Source of the DNA: Pseudomonas sp. JM0905a
GTDB taxonomy: Bacteria > Pseudomonadota > Gammaproteobacteria > Pseudomonadales > Pseudomonadaceae
Assembly: GCF_014700075.1 (NCBI RefSeq)
Contig: NZ_JACXBU010000005.1
Coordinates: 248,001 to 312,000 of the forward strand
Length of the DNA stretch: 64,000 bases
Direction of reading: 5' to 3'
Shown piece by piece: positions 56,612 through 64,000 of this stretch; position 1 is the stretch's first letter, and each line of letters opens with the position of its first letter. The notes beneath the pieces were generated by a model, which was given only the letters and a program-made list of their open reading frames with translations, did not search any database and had not been told where the DNA came from. A program made the position numbers and the translations under genes.

Positions 56612-57798
56612 GCCAGCCGCAACGCATTACCGTGCTGGGGGCTACCGGCTCCATCGGCCTCAGCACCCTGGATGTCGTCGCTCGTCATCCTGATCGTTAT
56701 CAGGCCTTCGCCCTCAGCGGCTTCAGCCGGCTGAGCGAGTTGGAGGCCCTGTGCCTGCGCCATCGCCCCGAATTCGCCGTGGTGCCGGATGCCGACTCCG
56801 CCCGTCACCTGCAGGGCGGTCTGCTGGCGGCCGGGCTTCAGACGCGTGTACTGGTGGGTGAGGAGGGGCTTTGCGAAATCGCCGCCCATCCGCAGGTCGA
56901 TGCGGTAATGGCCGCTATCGTGGGTGCCGCAGGCCTCAAGCCGACCCTGGCAGCGGTCGAGGCGGGAAAACGCGTCCTGCTGGCCAACAAGGAGGCGCTG
57001 GTGATGTCCGGCGCCCTGTTCATGCAGGCTGTGCGCAAGAGCGGTGCGGTGTTGCTGCCGATCGACAGCGAACACAACGCGATTTTCCAATGTCTGCCCC
57101 GGGATTATTCCCGTGGACTGGCACCCGTCGGCGTGCGCCGTATCCTCCTGACCGCTTCTGGCGGCCCGTTTCGTGAGATGCCGCTGGAGCAGTTGCCTGA
57201 CGTTTCGCCTGAGCAGGCCTGTGCGCATCCCAACTGGTCCATGGGGCGCAAGATCTCCGTGGATTCGGCCAGCATGATGAACAAGGGGCTGGAGCTGATC
57301 GAGGCCTGCTGGCTGTTCGACGCGCGCCCGACCCAGGTGGAAGTGGTGATCCACCCGCAGAGCGTGATCCATTCGCTGGTGGACTACGTGGACGGTTCGG
57401 TACTGGCCCAGCTCGGTAATCCGGACATGCGCACCCCCATCGCCCACGCACTGGCCTGGCCGGAGCGCATCGATTCCGGCGTTTCGCCGCTGGACCTGTT
57501 CGCCGTGGCCCGCCTGGACTTCCAGGCCCCGGATGAAGGGCGCTTCCCCTGCTTGCGCCTGGCTCGACAGGCGGCAGAGGAGGGCGGCAGCGCCCCGGCG
57601 ATGCTCAACGCCGCGAACGAGGTGGCCGTTGCGGCCTTCCTGGATAGACGCATCCGCTTCACCGAGATCGCGAGTATCATCGACGAAGTGCTGAACCGCG
57701 AAGCGGCGAGTGCGGTCGAAACGCTGGATTCCGTGCTGCAAGCGGACGCCCGAGCCCGGGCCGCGGCGCGGCAGTGGTTGGTCCGTCAAGGGCGCTAG
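56608..57798 (+). CDS. dxr: 1-deoxy-D-xylulose 5-phosphate reductoisomerase
   Basis: Dxr catalyses the committed step of the MEP isoprenoid pathway, which feeds UppS. The 396-residue protein has the NADPH-binding [15 protein letters not shown], the metal-site DSEHNAIFQ and [14 protein letters not shown]. It starts with GTG 56608, overlapping the cdsA stop. Confidence 0.96.
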   Translation: MSQPQRITVLGATGSIGLSTLDVVARHPDRYQAFALSGFSRLSELEALCLRHRPEFAVVPDADSARHLQGGLLAAGLQTRVLVGEEGLCEIAAHPQVDAVMAAIVGAAGLKPTLAAVEAGKRVLLANKEALVMSGALFMQAVRKSGAVLLPIDSEHNAIFQCLPRDYSRGLAPVGVRRILLTASGGPFREMPLEQLPDVSPEQACAHPNWSMGRKISVDSASMMNKGLELIEACWLFDARPTQVEVVIHPQSVIHSLVDYVDGSVLAQLGNPDMRTPIAHALAWPERIDSGVSPLDLFAVARLDFQAPDEGRFPCLRLARQAAEEGGSAPAMLNAANEVAVAAFLDRRIRFTEIASIIDEVLNREAASAVETLDSVLQADARARAAARQWLVRQGR

Positions 57799-57837
57799 CG
57801 GCCGGCCTTCAGTGGTCGCTTGCTCCGGAGGAAACCG

Positions 57838-59190
57838 ATGAGCGCTGTGTACATGATTCTTGGCACCCTGATTGCTCTCGGGGTGCTGGTGACCTTCCAC
57901 GAGTTCGGTCACTTCTGGGTGGCCCGACGGTGCGGGGTCAAGGTCCTGCGTTTCTCCGTCGGCTTCGGCATGCCGCTGTTCCGTTGGCATGATCGCCACG
58001 GCACGGAGTTCGTCGTAGCCGCCATTCCCCTTGGCGGCTACGTGAAAATGCTGGACGAGCGCGAGGCCGAAGTGCCCGCGGAACTGCTCGGACAGTCCTT
58101 CAATCGCAAGTCGGTGGGGCAGCGCATCGCCATTGTCGCGGCCGGTCCCATCGCCAACTTCCTTCTTGCGCTGCTGTTCTTCTGGGTGCTGGCGATGCTC
58201 GGCAGCCAGCAGGTCAAGCCGGTCATCGGCAGCATCGCTCCCGACAGCATCGCTGCCCGCGCCGGCCTCGAGGCCGGCGAAGAAATCGTTTCGGTCGATG
58301 GCAAGGCGGTCAATGGCTGGTCCCAGGTCAACCTGCAGTTGATCCGCCGCCTGGGCGAATCCGGGGCCTTGCAAGTGGGCGTTCGCGAGGCTGGCGCCAC
58401 CACCGAAGAACGCCGTGAGCTGCAACTGAGCGCCTGGCTCAAAGGTGTGGAAGAGCCTGATCCGATTGGCGCCCTGGGCATTACCCCCTGGCGCCCGGCT
58501 ATCCCGCCGGTACTCGATGAACTGGACCCGAAAGGCCCGGCCCAGGCCGCCGGCCTCAAGGTTGGCGACCGTCTGCTGGCCCTGGATGGCCAGCCGCTGG
58601 ACGACTGGCAGCAACTGGTAGAGCGCGTGCGCAAGCGTCCCGCCGAGCGCATCACCCTCAGTGTCGAGACTCAGGGGCAGGCACGTGACGTCCAGGTGAC
58701 CCTGGCTTCCCGTGGCGAGGGCGAGGCGCGCAGCGGCTACCTCGGCGCCGGCGTGAAAGGTGTCGACTGGCCGGCGGAAATGCTCCGGGAAGTCAGTTTC
58801 GGTCCGCTCGATGCGGTGACCGAAGCAGCGGCCAGGACCTGGTCCATGAGCCTGCTAACTCTGGATTCCCTAAAGAAAATGTTGCTTGGCGAGCTCTCGG
58901 TAAAAAACTTGAGCGGGCCGATAACCATTGCTAAAGTGGCGGGCGCTTCGGCCCAGTCCGGGGTGGGGGATTTTCTCAATTTCCTCGCCTATCTGAGCAT
59001 AAGCCTGGGGGTTCTCAATCTGTTGCCAATTCCCGTCCTTGATGGGGGGCACCTGCTGTTCTATCTGATCGAATTGGCGCGAGGTCGTCCATTGTCAGAG
59101 CGGGTGCAGGCTTGGGGGGTGCAGATCGGTATCAGTCTGGTCGTAGGGGTGATGTTGCTCGCCCTGGTAAACGATCTGAGCCGTCTGTAA
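57838..59190 (+). CDS. rseP: RIP metalloprotease RseP (MucP)
   Basis: RseP cleaves an anti-sigma factor (MucA in Pseudomonas) inside the membrane, releasing the envelope-stress sigma factor AlgU. The 450-residue site-2 protease has HEFGH at 21-25, tandem PDZ domains (about 115-290) and the second active-site motif NLLPIPVLDGGHL. GGAGG lies six bases before ATG 57838. bamA follows after a terminator-like hairpin. Confidence 0.96.
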   Translation: MSAVYMILGTLIALGVLVTFHEFGHFWVARRCGVKVLRFSVGFGMPLFRWHDRHGTEFVVAAIPLGGYVKMLDEREAEVPAELLGQSFNRKSVGQRIAIVAAGPIANFLLALLFFWVLAMLGSQQVKPVIGSIAPDSIAARAGLEAGEEIVSVDGKAVNGWSQVNLQLIRRLGESGALQVGVREAGATTEERRELQLSAWLKGVEEPDPIGALGITPWRPAIPPVLDELDPKGPAQAAGLKVGDRLLALDGQPLDDWQQLVERVRKRPAERITLSVETQGQARDVQVTLASRGEGEARSGYLGAGVKGVDWPAEMLREVSFGPLDAVTEAAARTWSMSLLTLDSLKKMLLGELSVKNLSGPITIAKVAGASAQSGVGDFLNFLAYLSISLGVLNLLPIPVLDGGHLLFYLIELARGRPLSERVQAWGVQIGISLVVGVMLLALVNDLSRL

Positions 59191-59209
59191 CGAGTCACTG
59201 ATTTTCGAG

Positions 59210-59237
59210 TCTGCCGCCTTGCGCGGCAGATTCTTTA
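59210..59237 (+). terminator. Terminator between rseP and bamA
   Basis: TCTGCCGC (59210-59217) and GCGGCAGA (59223-59230) form an eight-base stem followed by TTCTTTATT. It lies 20 bases after rseP and 28 before bamA, so bamA may depend on read-through or its own promoter. Confidence 0.8.
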
Positions 59238-59264
59238 TTACCGGTTGGAATAAAAAAGGACTTC

Positions 59265-61616
59265 ATGAAACGCCTGCTGCTACCTGCGGTGCTTGCCGCA
59301 CTCATGATCGCCGAGGTTCACGCCGAGTCCTTCAACATCTCCGACATTCGCGTCAACGGCCTGCAGCGGGTTTCCGCCGGCAGCGTGTTCGGCGCCCTGC
59401 CGCTCAACGTCGGCGACACTGCGGACGACCGTCGTCTGGTCGAAGCCACCCGCGCACTGTTCAAGACCGGTTTCTTCCAGGACATCCAACTGGGTCGCGA
59501 TGGCGACGTCCTGGTTATCACCGTAGTCGAGCGTCCGTCGATCTCCAGCATCGAGATCGAGGGCAACAAGGCCATCAGCACCGAAGACCTGCTCAAGGGC
59601 CTCAAACAATCCGGCCTTTCCGAAGGCGAAATCTTCCAGCGCGCCACCCTCGAAGGCGTGCGTAACGAGCTGCAGCGCCAGTACGTGGCCCAGGGCCGCT
59701 ATTCTGCCGAAATCGAAGCCGAAGTGATTCCGCAGCCGCGCAACCGCGTGGCCCTGAAGATCAAGATCAACGAAGGCTCGGTCGCAGCCATCCAGCACAT
59801 CAACATCGTCGGCAATACCGTCTTCCCTGACGAAGACCTGATCGACCTGTTCGAGCTGAAGACCACCAACTGGCTGTCCTTCTTCAAGAACGACGACAAG
59901 TACGCCCGCGAAAAGCTCTCCGGTGACCTGGAGCGCCTGCGTTCCTATTACCTGGACCGCGGCTACATCAACATGGATATCTCCTCTACCCAGGTATCCA
60001 TCACTCCGGACAAGAAGCACGTCTACATCACCGTCAACGTCGATGAAGGCGAGAAGTACACCGTTCGCGAAGTGAAGCTCTCCGGCGACCTCAAGGTGCC
60101 TGAGGATGAAGTGAAGAAGCTGCTGCTGGTACAGCAGGGCCAAGTGTTCTCGCGCAAGGTGATGACTACCACTTCCGAGCTGATCACCCGTCGCCTGGGT
60201 AACGAGGGTTACACCTTCGCCAACGTCAACGGCGTGCCGGAAGCCCACGACGAAGACAACACCGTTTCCATCACCTTCGTGGTGGATCCGGGCAAGCGCG
60301 CCTATGTCAACCGCATCAACTTCCGTGGCAACACCAAGACCGAAGACGAAGTGCTGCGCCGCGAAATGCGCCAGATGGAAGGCGGCTGGGCCTCGACCTA
60401 CCTGATCGATCAGTCCAAGACCCGCCTGGAGCGTCTCGGCTTCTTCAAGGAAGTGAACGTCGAAACCCCGCAGGTGCCCGGCACCGACGACCAGGTCGAC
60501 GTCAACTACACCGTGGAAGAGCAGCCGTCCGGCTCGATCACCGCGAGCGTGGGCTTCGCCCAGAGCGCGGGCCTGATCCTCGGCGGCTCCATCAGCCAGA
60601 ACAACTTCCTGGGTACTGGTAACAAGGTCAGCATCGGCCTGACCCGTTCCGAATACCAGACCCGCTACAACTTCGGTTTCGTAGACCCCTACTGGACTCC
60701 GGATGGCGTGAGCCTGGGCTACAACGCCTTCTACCGCAGCACCGACTACGACGACCTCGATACCGACGTGTCCAGCTATGCCGTGGACAGCTACGGTGCC
60801 GGCGTCAGCATCGGCTACCCGATCAGCGAAACCGCGCGCCTGACCTACGGCCTGACCGTACAGCAGGACAAGATCAACACCGGTATCTACACCGTTGACG
60901 AGATCTTCGATTTCCTCGAGCAGGAAGGCGACAGCTACTTGAACTTCAAGGGCTCCATCGGCTGGTCCGAATCGACCCTGAACAAGGGCGTGCTGGCCAC
61001 CCGTGGCCATTCCCAGAGCCTGGTGCTGGAAAGCACCATCCCGGGTAGCGACCTGTCGTTCTACAAGCTCGACTACCGTGGCCAGCTGTTCACTCCGCTG
61101 AGCCAGAGCACTGCTCTGCGCTGGCATACCGAACTGGGCTATGGCGACAGCTATGGTTCCACCTCCGAACTGCCGTTCTACGAGCACTACTTCGCCGGTG
61201 GCTTCAACTCCGTTCGTGGCTTCGAAGACAGCAGCCTCGGCCCGCGCAGTACGCCGAGTAAGGGGACTAACCCGGGCACCGCTTTAGACCCGGACCAGGA
61301 CCCGCTGCCCTTCGGTGGTAACGTGCTGATCCAGGGTGGTGTGGAATTGCTGTTCCCAATGCCGTTCGTCAAGGACCAGCGTCAGTTGCGTACCGTGCTG
61401 TTCTGGGATGTGGGTAACGTGTTCGACACCAGTTGCTCGTCCACTGCGACCAACTGCAGCAGCATCAACGCCGGTGACCTGGCCAGCTCCGTGGGTGTGG
61501 GCCTGACCTGGATTACCGCGCTGGGGCCGCTGAGCTTCAGTCTGGGTATGCCTGTCAAGAAGCCGGACAATGCCGATACCCAGGTATTCCAGTTCTCTCT
61601 GGGCCAGACCTTCTAA
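59265..61616 (+). CDS. bamA: Outer membrane protein assembly factor BamA
   Basis: BamA is the essential core of the machine that inserts beta-barrel proteins in the outer membrane. The 783-residue protein has a signal peptide (cleavage after about VHA, residue 20). Five POTRA domains (about 24-420) and an Omp85-type barrel follow, and it ends in phenylalanine (FSLGQTF). The conserved VRGF segment in loop 6 is present. Barrel loops contain a cysteine pair (SCSSTATNCSS) that could form a disulfide. Confidence 0.97.
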   Translation: MKRLLLPAVLAALMIAEVHAESFNISDIRVNGLQRVSAGSVFGALPLNVGDTADDRRLVEATRALFKTGFFQDIQLGRDGDVLVITVVERPSISSIEIEGNKAISTEDLLKGLKQSGLSEGEIFQRATLEGVRNELQRQYVAQGRYSAEIEAEVIPQPRNRVALKIKINEGSVAAIQHINIVGNTVFPDEDLIDLFELKTTNWLSFFKNDDKYAREKLSGDLERLRSYYLDRGYINMDISSTQVSITPDKKHVYITVNVDEGEKYTVREVKLSGDLKVPEDEVKKLLLVQQGQVFSRKVMTTTSELITRRLGNEGYTFANVNGVPEAHDEDNTVSITFVVDPGKRAYVNRINFRGNTKTEDEVLRREMRQMEGGWASTYLIDQSKTRLERLGFFKEVNVETPQVPGTDDQVDVNYTVEEQPSGSITASVGFAQSAGLILGGSISQNNFLGTGNKVSIGLTRSEYQTRYNFGFVDPYWTPDGVSLGYNAFYRSTDYDDLDTDVSSYAVDSYGAGVSIGYPISETARLTYGLTVQQDKINTGIYTVDEIFDFLEQEGDSYLNFKGSIGWSESTLNKGVLATRGHSQSLVLESTIPGSDLSFYKLDYRGQLFTPLSQSTALRWHTELGYGDSYGSTSELPFYEHYFAGGFNSVRGFEDSSLGPRSTPSKGTNPGTALDPDQDPLPFGGNVLIQGGVELLFPMPFVKDQRQLRTVLFWDVGNVFDTSCSSTATNCSSINAGDLASSVGVGLTWITALGPLSFSLGMPVKKPDNADTQVFQFSLGQTF

Positions 61617-61658
61617 GTATTATTTCAAGACAACAGTATGTGTTGCAGGAGTTGCATC

Positions 61659-62162
61659 GTGCGTAAGTTGACTCAATTCGTTCTGGTAGCCGCTGCCATG
61701 ATGGCGACTCCGGCCTTCGCGGAAATGAAGATTGCGGTACTGAACTATCAGATGGCCCTGCTGGAATCCGACGCAGCCAAGAAATACGCCGTCGACGCCG
61801 AAAAGAAGTTCGGTCCCCAGCTGAACAAGCTGAAGACTCTGGAAAGCGACGCCAAGCGCATTCAGGACCGTCTGGTGAAAGATGGTGAGAAGATGCAGCA
61901 GGCCGAGCGTGAGCGTCTGGAGCTCGAGTTCAAACAGAAGGCCCGTGACTTCCAGTTCCAGTCCAAGGAGCTGAACGAAGCCAAGGCCGTTGCTGATCGC
62001 GACATGCTCAAGCAGCTCAAGCCGAAGCTGGACAAGGCTGTCGAAGAAGTCCTGAAGCAAGGCAGCTATGACCTGGTGCTGGAGCGTGGTGCTGTGGTTG
62101 ACGTCAAGCCGCAGTACGACATCACCCGCCAAGTCATCGAGCGCATGAACCAGCAGCGCTGA
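61659..62162 (+). CDS. skp: Periplasmic chaperone Skp/OmpH family
   Basis: The 167-residue protein has a signal peptide ([11 protein letters not shown], cleavage near residue 22) and a long charged helical hairpin with [16 protein letters not shown] and [18 protein letters not shown]. Skp forms a trimer that carries unfolded outer-membrane proteins to BamA. I chose GTG 61659 because CAGGAG lies seven bases upstream. An ATG at 61638 would put that ribosome-binding site inside the gene. It overlaps lpxD by one base. Confidence 0.92.
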   Translation: MRKLTQFVLVAAAMMATPAFAEMKIAVLNYQMALLESDAAKKYAVDAEKKFGPQLNKLKTLESDAKRIQDRLVKDGEKMQQAERERLELEFKQKARDFQFQSKELNEAKAVADRDMLKQLKPKLDKAVEEVLKQGSYDLVLERGAVVDVKPQYDITRQVIERMNQQR

Positions 62163-63223
62163 TGATGGCGGCCCCGGTCTTCACCCTCGGCCAACTGGCC
62201 GAACGTCTCGGCGCCACCCTGCGTGGCTCCGAGGACAAGGTTATCAGCGGCCTGGCCACCTTGCAGGAGGCCGGCCCTGGCCAGCTCACCTTCCTGGCCA
62301 ACCCGCAATATCGCAAGTTCCTCGCCGATACCAAGGCCGCAGCGGTTCTGCTTACCGCAGCCGACGCCGAAGGCTTTGCTGGCGATGCCCTGGTCGTGGC
62401 CAATCCCTACCTGGCCTATGCCGAGCTTTCCCACCTGTTCGATCCCAAGCCCAAGGTGCAACCGGGTATTCATCCGACCGCCGTGGTCGCGGCCGATGCC
62501 AAGGTCGATCCGAGCGCCAGCGTTGGCGCCTACGTGGTGATCGACTCCGGCGCGCAGATCGGCGCCGGCGTGACCTTGAGTGCCCACTGCGTGGTTGGCG
62601 CCCGCACGGTCATCGGTGAAGGCGGCTGGCTGGCCCCGCGTGTGACCCTCTATCACGATGTGAAGATCGGCAAGCGCGTGGTGATCCAGTCTGGCGCCGT
62701 GATCGGCGGCGAGGGCTTCGGCTTTGCCAACGAGAAGGGTGTCTGGCAGAAGATCGCGCAGATCGGTGGCGTGACCCTGGGTGACGATGTTGAGGTCGGC
62801 GCCAACACCACCATCGACCGTGGCGCCCTCTCCGATACCCTGATCGGCAATGGCGTGAAGCTGGATAACCAGATCATGATCGCGCACAACGTGCAGGTCG
62901 GTGACAACACCGCCATGGCCGGCTGCGTCGGTATTTCCGGCAGCACCAAGATCGGCCGCAACTGCATGATCGCAGGCGGCGTGGGCATGGTTGGCCACAT
63001 CGAAGTGTGCGACAACGTATTCGTCACCGGCATGACCATGGTGACGCGCAATATCACCGAGCCGGGAGCCTATTCCTCCGGTACCGCTATGCAGACCGCG
63101 GCGGATTGGAAGAAGAGTGCTGCCCGGATTCGCCAGTTGGACGACATGGCGCGTCGTCTGCAGCAACTGGAAAAACGCCTGGCGGCAGTGACCCCGGGCG
63201 GGGATGCTTCATCAGAAGCGTGA
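62162..63223 (+). CDS. lpxD: UDP-3-O-acylglucosamine N-acyltransferase
   Basis: LpxD adds the second 3-hydroxyacyl chain in lipid A synthesis. The 353-residue protein has an N-terminal UDP-binding domain (about 1-100) and many hexapeptide repeats (from about 100) forming a left-handed beta-helix ([32 protein letters not shown]). The C-terminal helix follows. The stop of skp overlaps its ATG (TGATG). Confidence 0.95.
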   Translation: MMAAPVFTLGQLAERLGATLRGSEDKVISGLATLQEAGPGQLTFLANPQYRKFLADTKAAAVLLTAADAEGFAGDALVVANPYLAYAELSHLFDPKPKVQPGIHPTAVVAADAKVDPSASVGAYVVIDSGAQIGAGVTLSAHCVVGARTVIGEGGWLAPRVTLYHDVKIGKRVVIQSGAVIGGEGFGFANEKGVWQKIAQIGGVTLGDDVEVGANTTIDRGALSDTLIGNGVKLDNQIMIAHNVQVGDNTAMAGCVGISGSTKIGRNCMIAGGVGMVGHIEVCDNVFVTGMTMVTRNITEPGAYSSGTAMQTAADWKKSAARIRQLDDMARRLQQLEKRLAAVTPGGDASSEA

Positions 63224-63271
63224 TTCACGCAGCGCCGTGCGTCCCCAATCCTCTGAAAAGGCTCCAGGAAC

Positions 63272-63712
63272 ATGATGGACATCAACGAGATTCGCGAATA
63301 TCTGCCGCACCGCTACCCTTTCCTTCTGGTGGATCGGGTGGTGGAACTGGATGTTGAAGGCAAGCGCATTCGCGCCTACAAGAATGTCAGCATCAACGAG
63401 CCCTTCTTCAACGGCCACTTCCCGCAGCACCCGATCATGCCTGGCGTGCTGATCATCGAAGCCATGGCTCAGGCGGCCGGCATCCTCGGCTTCAAGATGC
63501 TCGACGTGAAGCCCGCCGACGGCACCCTCTATTATTTCGTGGGCTCCGACAAGCTGCGCTTCCGCCAGCCGGTGCTGCCGGGTGATCAACTGATCCTCGA
63601 TGCGAAGTTCGTCAGCGTCAAACGCGGTATCTGGAAGTTCGACTGCCACGCCAGCGTCGATGGCAAGGAAGTCTGCTCGGCAGAGATCATCTGTGCGGAA
63701 CGCAAGCTATGA
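63272..63712 (+). CDS. fabZ: 3-hydroxyacyl-[acyl-carrier-protein] dehydratase FabZ
   Basis: FabZ dehydrates 3-hydroxyacyl-ACP in fatty-acid elongation and competes with lipid A synthesis for its substrate. The 146-residue hot-dog fold protein has [13 protein letters not shown] with the catalytic His, [21 protein letters not shown] with the catalytic Glu, and is of usual length. The stop overlaps the lpxA start (ATGA). Confidence 0.96.
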   Translation: MMDINEIREYLPHRYPFLLVDRVVELDVEGKRIRAYKNVSINEPFFNGHFPQHPIMPGVLIIEAMAQAAGILGFKMLDVKPADGTLYYFVGSDKLRFRQPVLPGDQLILDAKFVSVKRGIWKFDCHASVDGKEVCSAEIICAERKL

Positions 63713-64000
63713 GTTTGATTGACCCTCGCGCCATTATCGATCCGACAGCCCGGCTGGCGGATGGAGTTCAGGTCGGCCCCTGGTCGATCATTGGACCTGA
63801 TGTGGAAATTGGCGAGGGGACCGTGGTCGGACCTCATGTGGTCATCAAGGGACCGACCCGCATCGGCAAGCACAACCGCATCTACCAGTTTTCTTCGGTG
63901 GGCGAAGACACGCCTGACCTGAAGTACAAGGGTGAACCCACCCGCCTGGTGATCGGTGACCACAATGTGATCCGCGAAGGCGTGACCATCCACCGTGGCA
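63709..64000 (+). CDS. lpxA: UDP-N-acetylglucosamine O-acyltransferase, N-terminal part
   Basis: LpxA starts lipid A synthesis by adding a 3-hydroxyacyl chain to UDP-GlcNAc. Only the first 97 codons are in the window. [19 protein letters not shown] and [24 protein letters not shown] are the opening hexapeptide repeats, and [26 protein letters not shown] is typical of LpxA. The frame is open to the window edge, so it is partial only through truncation of the window. Confidence 0.95.
   Translation, partial: MSLIDPRAIIDPTARLADGVQVGPWSIIGPDVEIGEGTVVGPHVVIKGPTRIGKHNRIYQFSSVGEDTPDLKYKGEPTRLVIGDHNVIREGVTIHRG

Overview
The window is a chromosomal segment of a Pseudomonas species. This rests on high GC content, strong GC-ending codon use, gene content, and gene orders that I recall from Pseudomonas aeruginosa: prfB-lysS, mexL/mexJK, plsB beside a Gld-type ABC operon, and map-rpsB-tsf-pyrH-frr-uppS-cdsA-dxr-rseP-bamA-skp-lpxD-fabZ-lpxA. 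It is almost entirely core or conserved housekeeping DNA. I see no phage, insertion sequence, CRISPR array, tRNA or rRNA gene. I cannot name the species.

Layout, 1-18 kb: prfB, with its programmed frameshift, and lysS come first. They are followed by a TetR-type regulator, a lipoprotein, a MATCAP/DUF1704-type putative metallopeptidase, a lipoprotein alpha/beta hydrolase, a small membrane protein and a macro-domain protein. A divergent cadA/cadR metal-efflux pair shares a textbook MerR-type promoter. Then come ppc, adk, tsaB, a DUF72 protein, an isocitrate-lyase-superfamily protein and rsmJ.

Layout, 18-42 kb: mexL is divergent from mexJK, an RND efflux system with no outer-membrane component of its own. 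A stand-alone Rieske oxygenase and a repeat-rich spacer follow. Next are a DUF4197 protein, a YbaY-like lipoprotein, an unusual translationally coupled pair (a small DUF1292-like protein and a low-complexity/coiled-coil protein), and plsB. A four-gene Gld-type ABC operon and a cold-shock gene with a long leader come next, then rlmA-dapE, an ndvB-type glucan synthase and a YqhD-type alcohol dehydrogenase.

Layout, 42-64 kb: tcdA converges on csdE-csdA, which are the parts needed for the ct6A tRNA modification. A minus-strand run, map-glnD-dapC-arsC-like-lysE-dapD-csdA-csdE, mixes lysine/diaminopimelate synthesis with nitrogen sensing. On the plus strand, a long run takes in ribosomal protein S2 (with a structured leader), EF-Ts, UMP kinase, ribosome recycling factor, isoprenoid and phospholipid synthesis, the RseP protease, outer-membrane assembly (BamA, Skp) and lipid A synthesis (LpxD, FabZ, LpxA). 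LpxA is cut by the window edge.

The themes are translation and tRNA/rRNA modification, envelope biogenesis, lysine/DAP synthesis and efflux. The least explained material is the coupled pair at 25,970-27,441, the MATCAP-like protein at 4,298-5,587, the Gld-type ABC operon at 30,337-34,832, the lone Rieske oxygenase, and several families of short intergenic repeats, two of which supply a neighbouring gene's stop codon.
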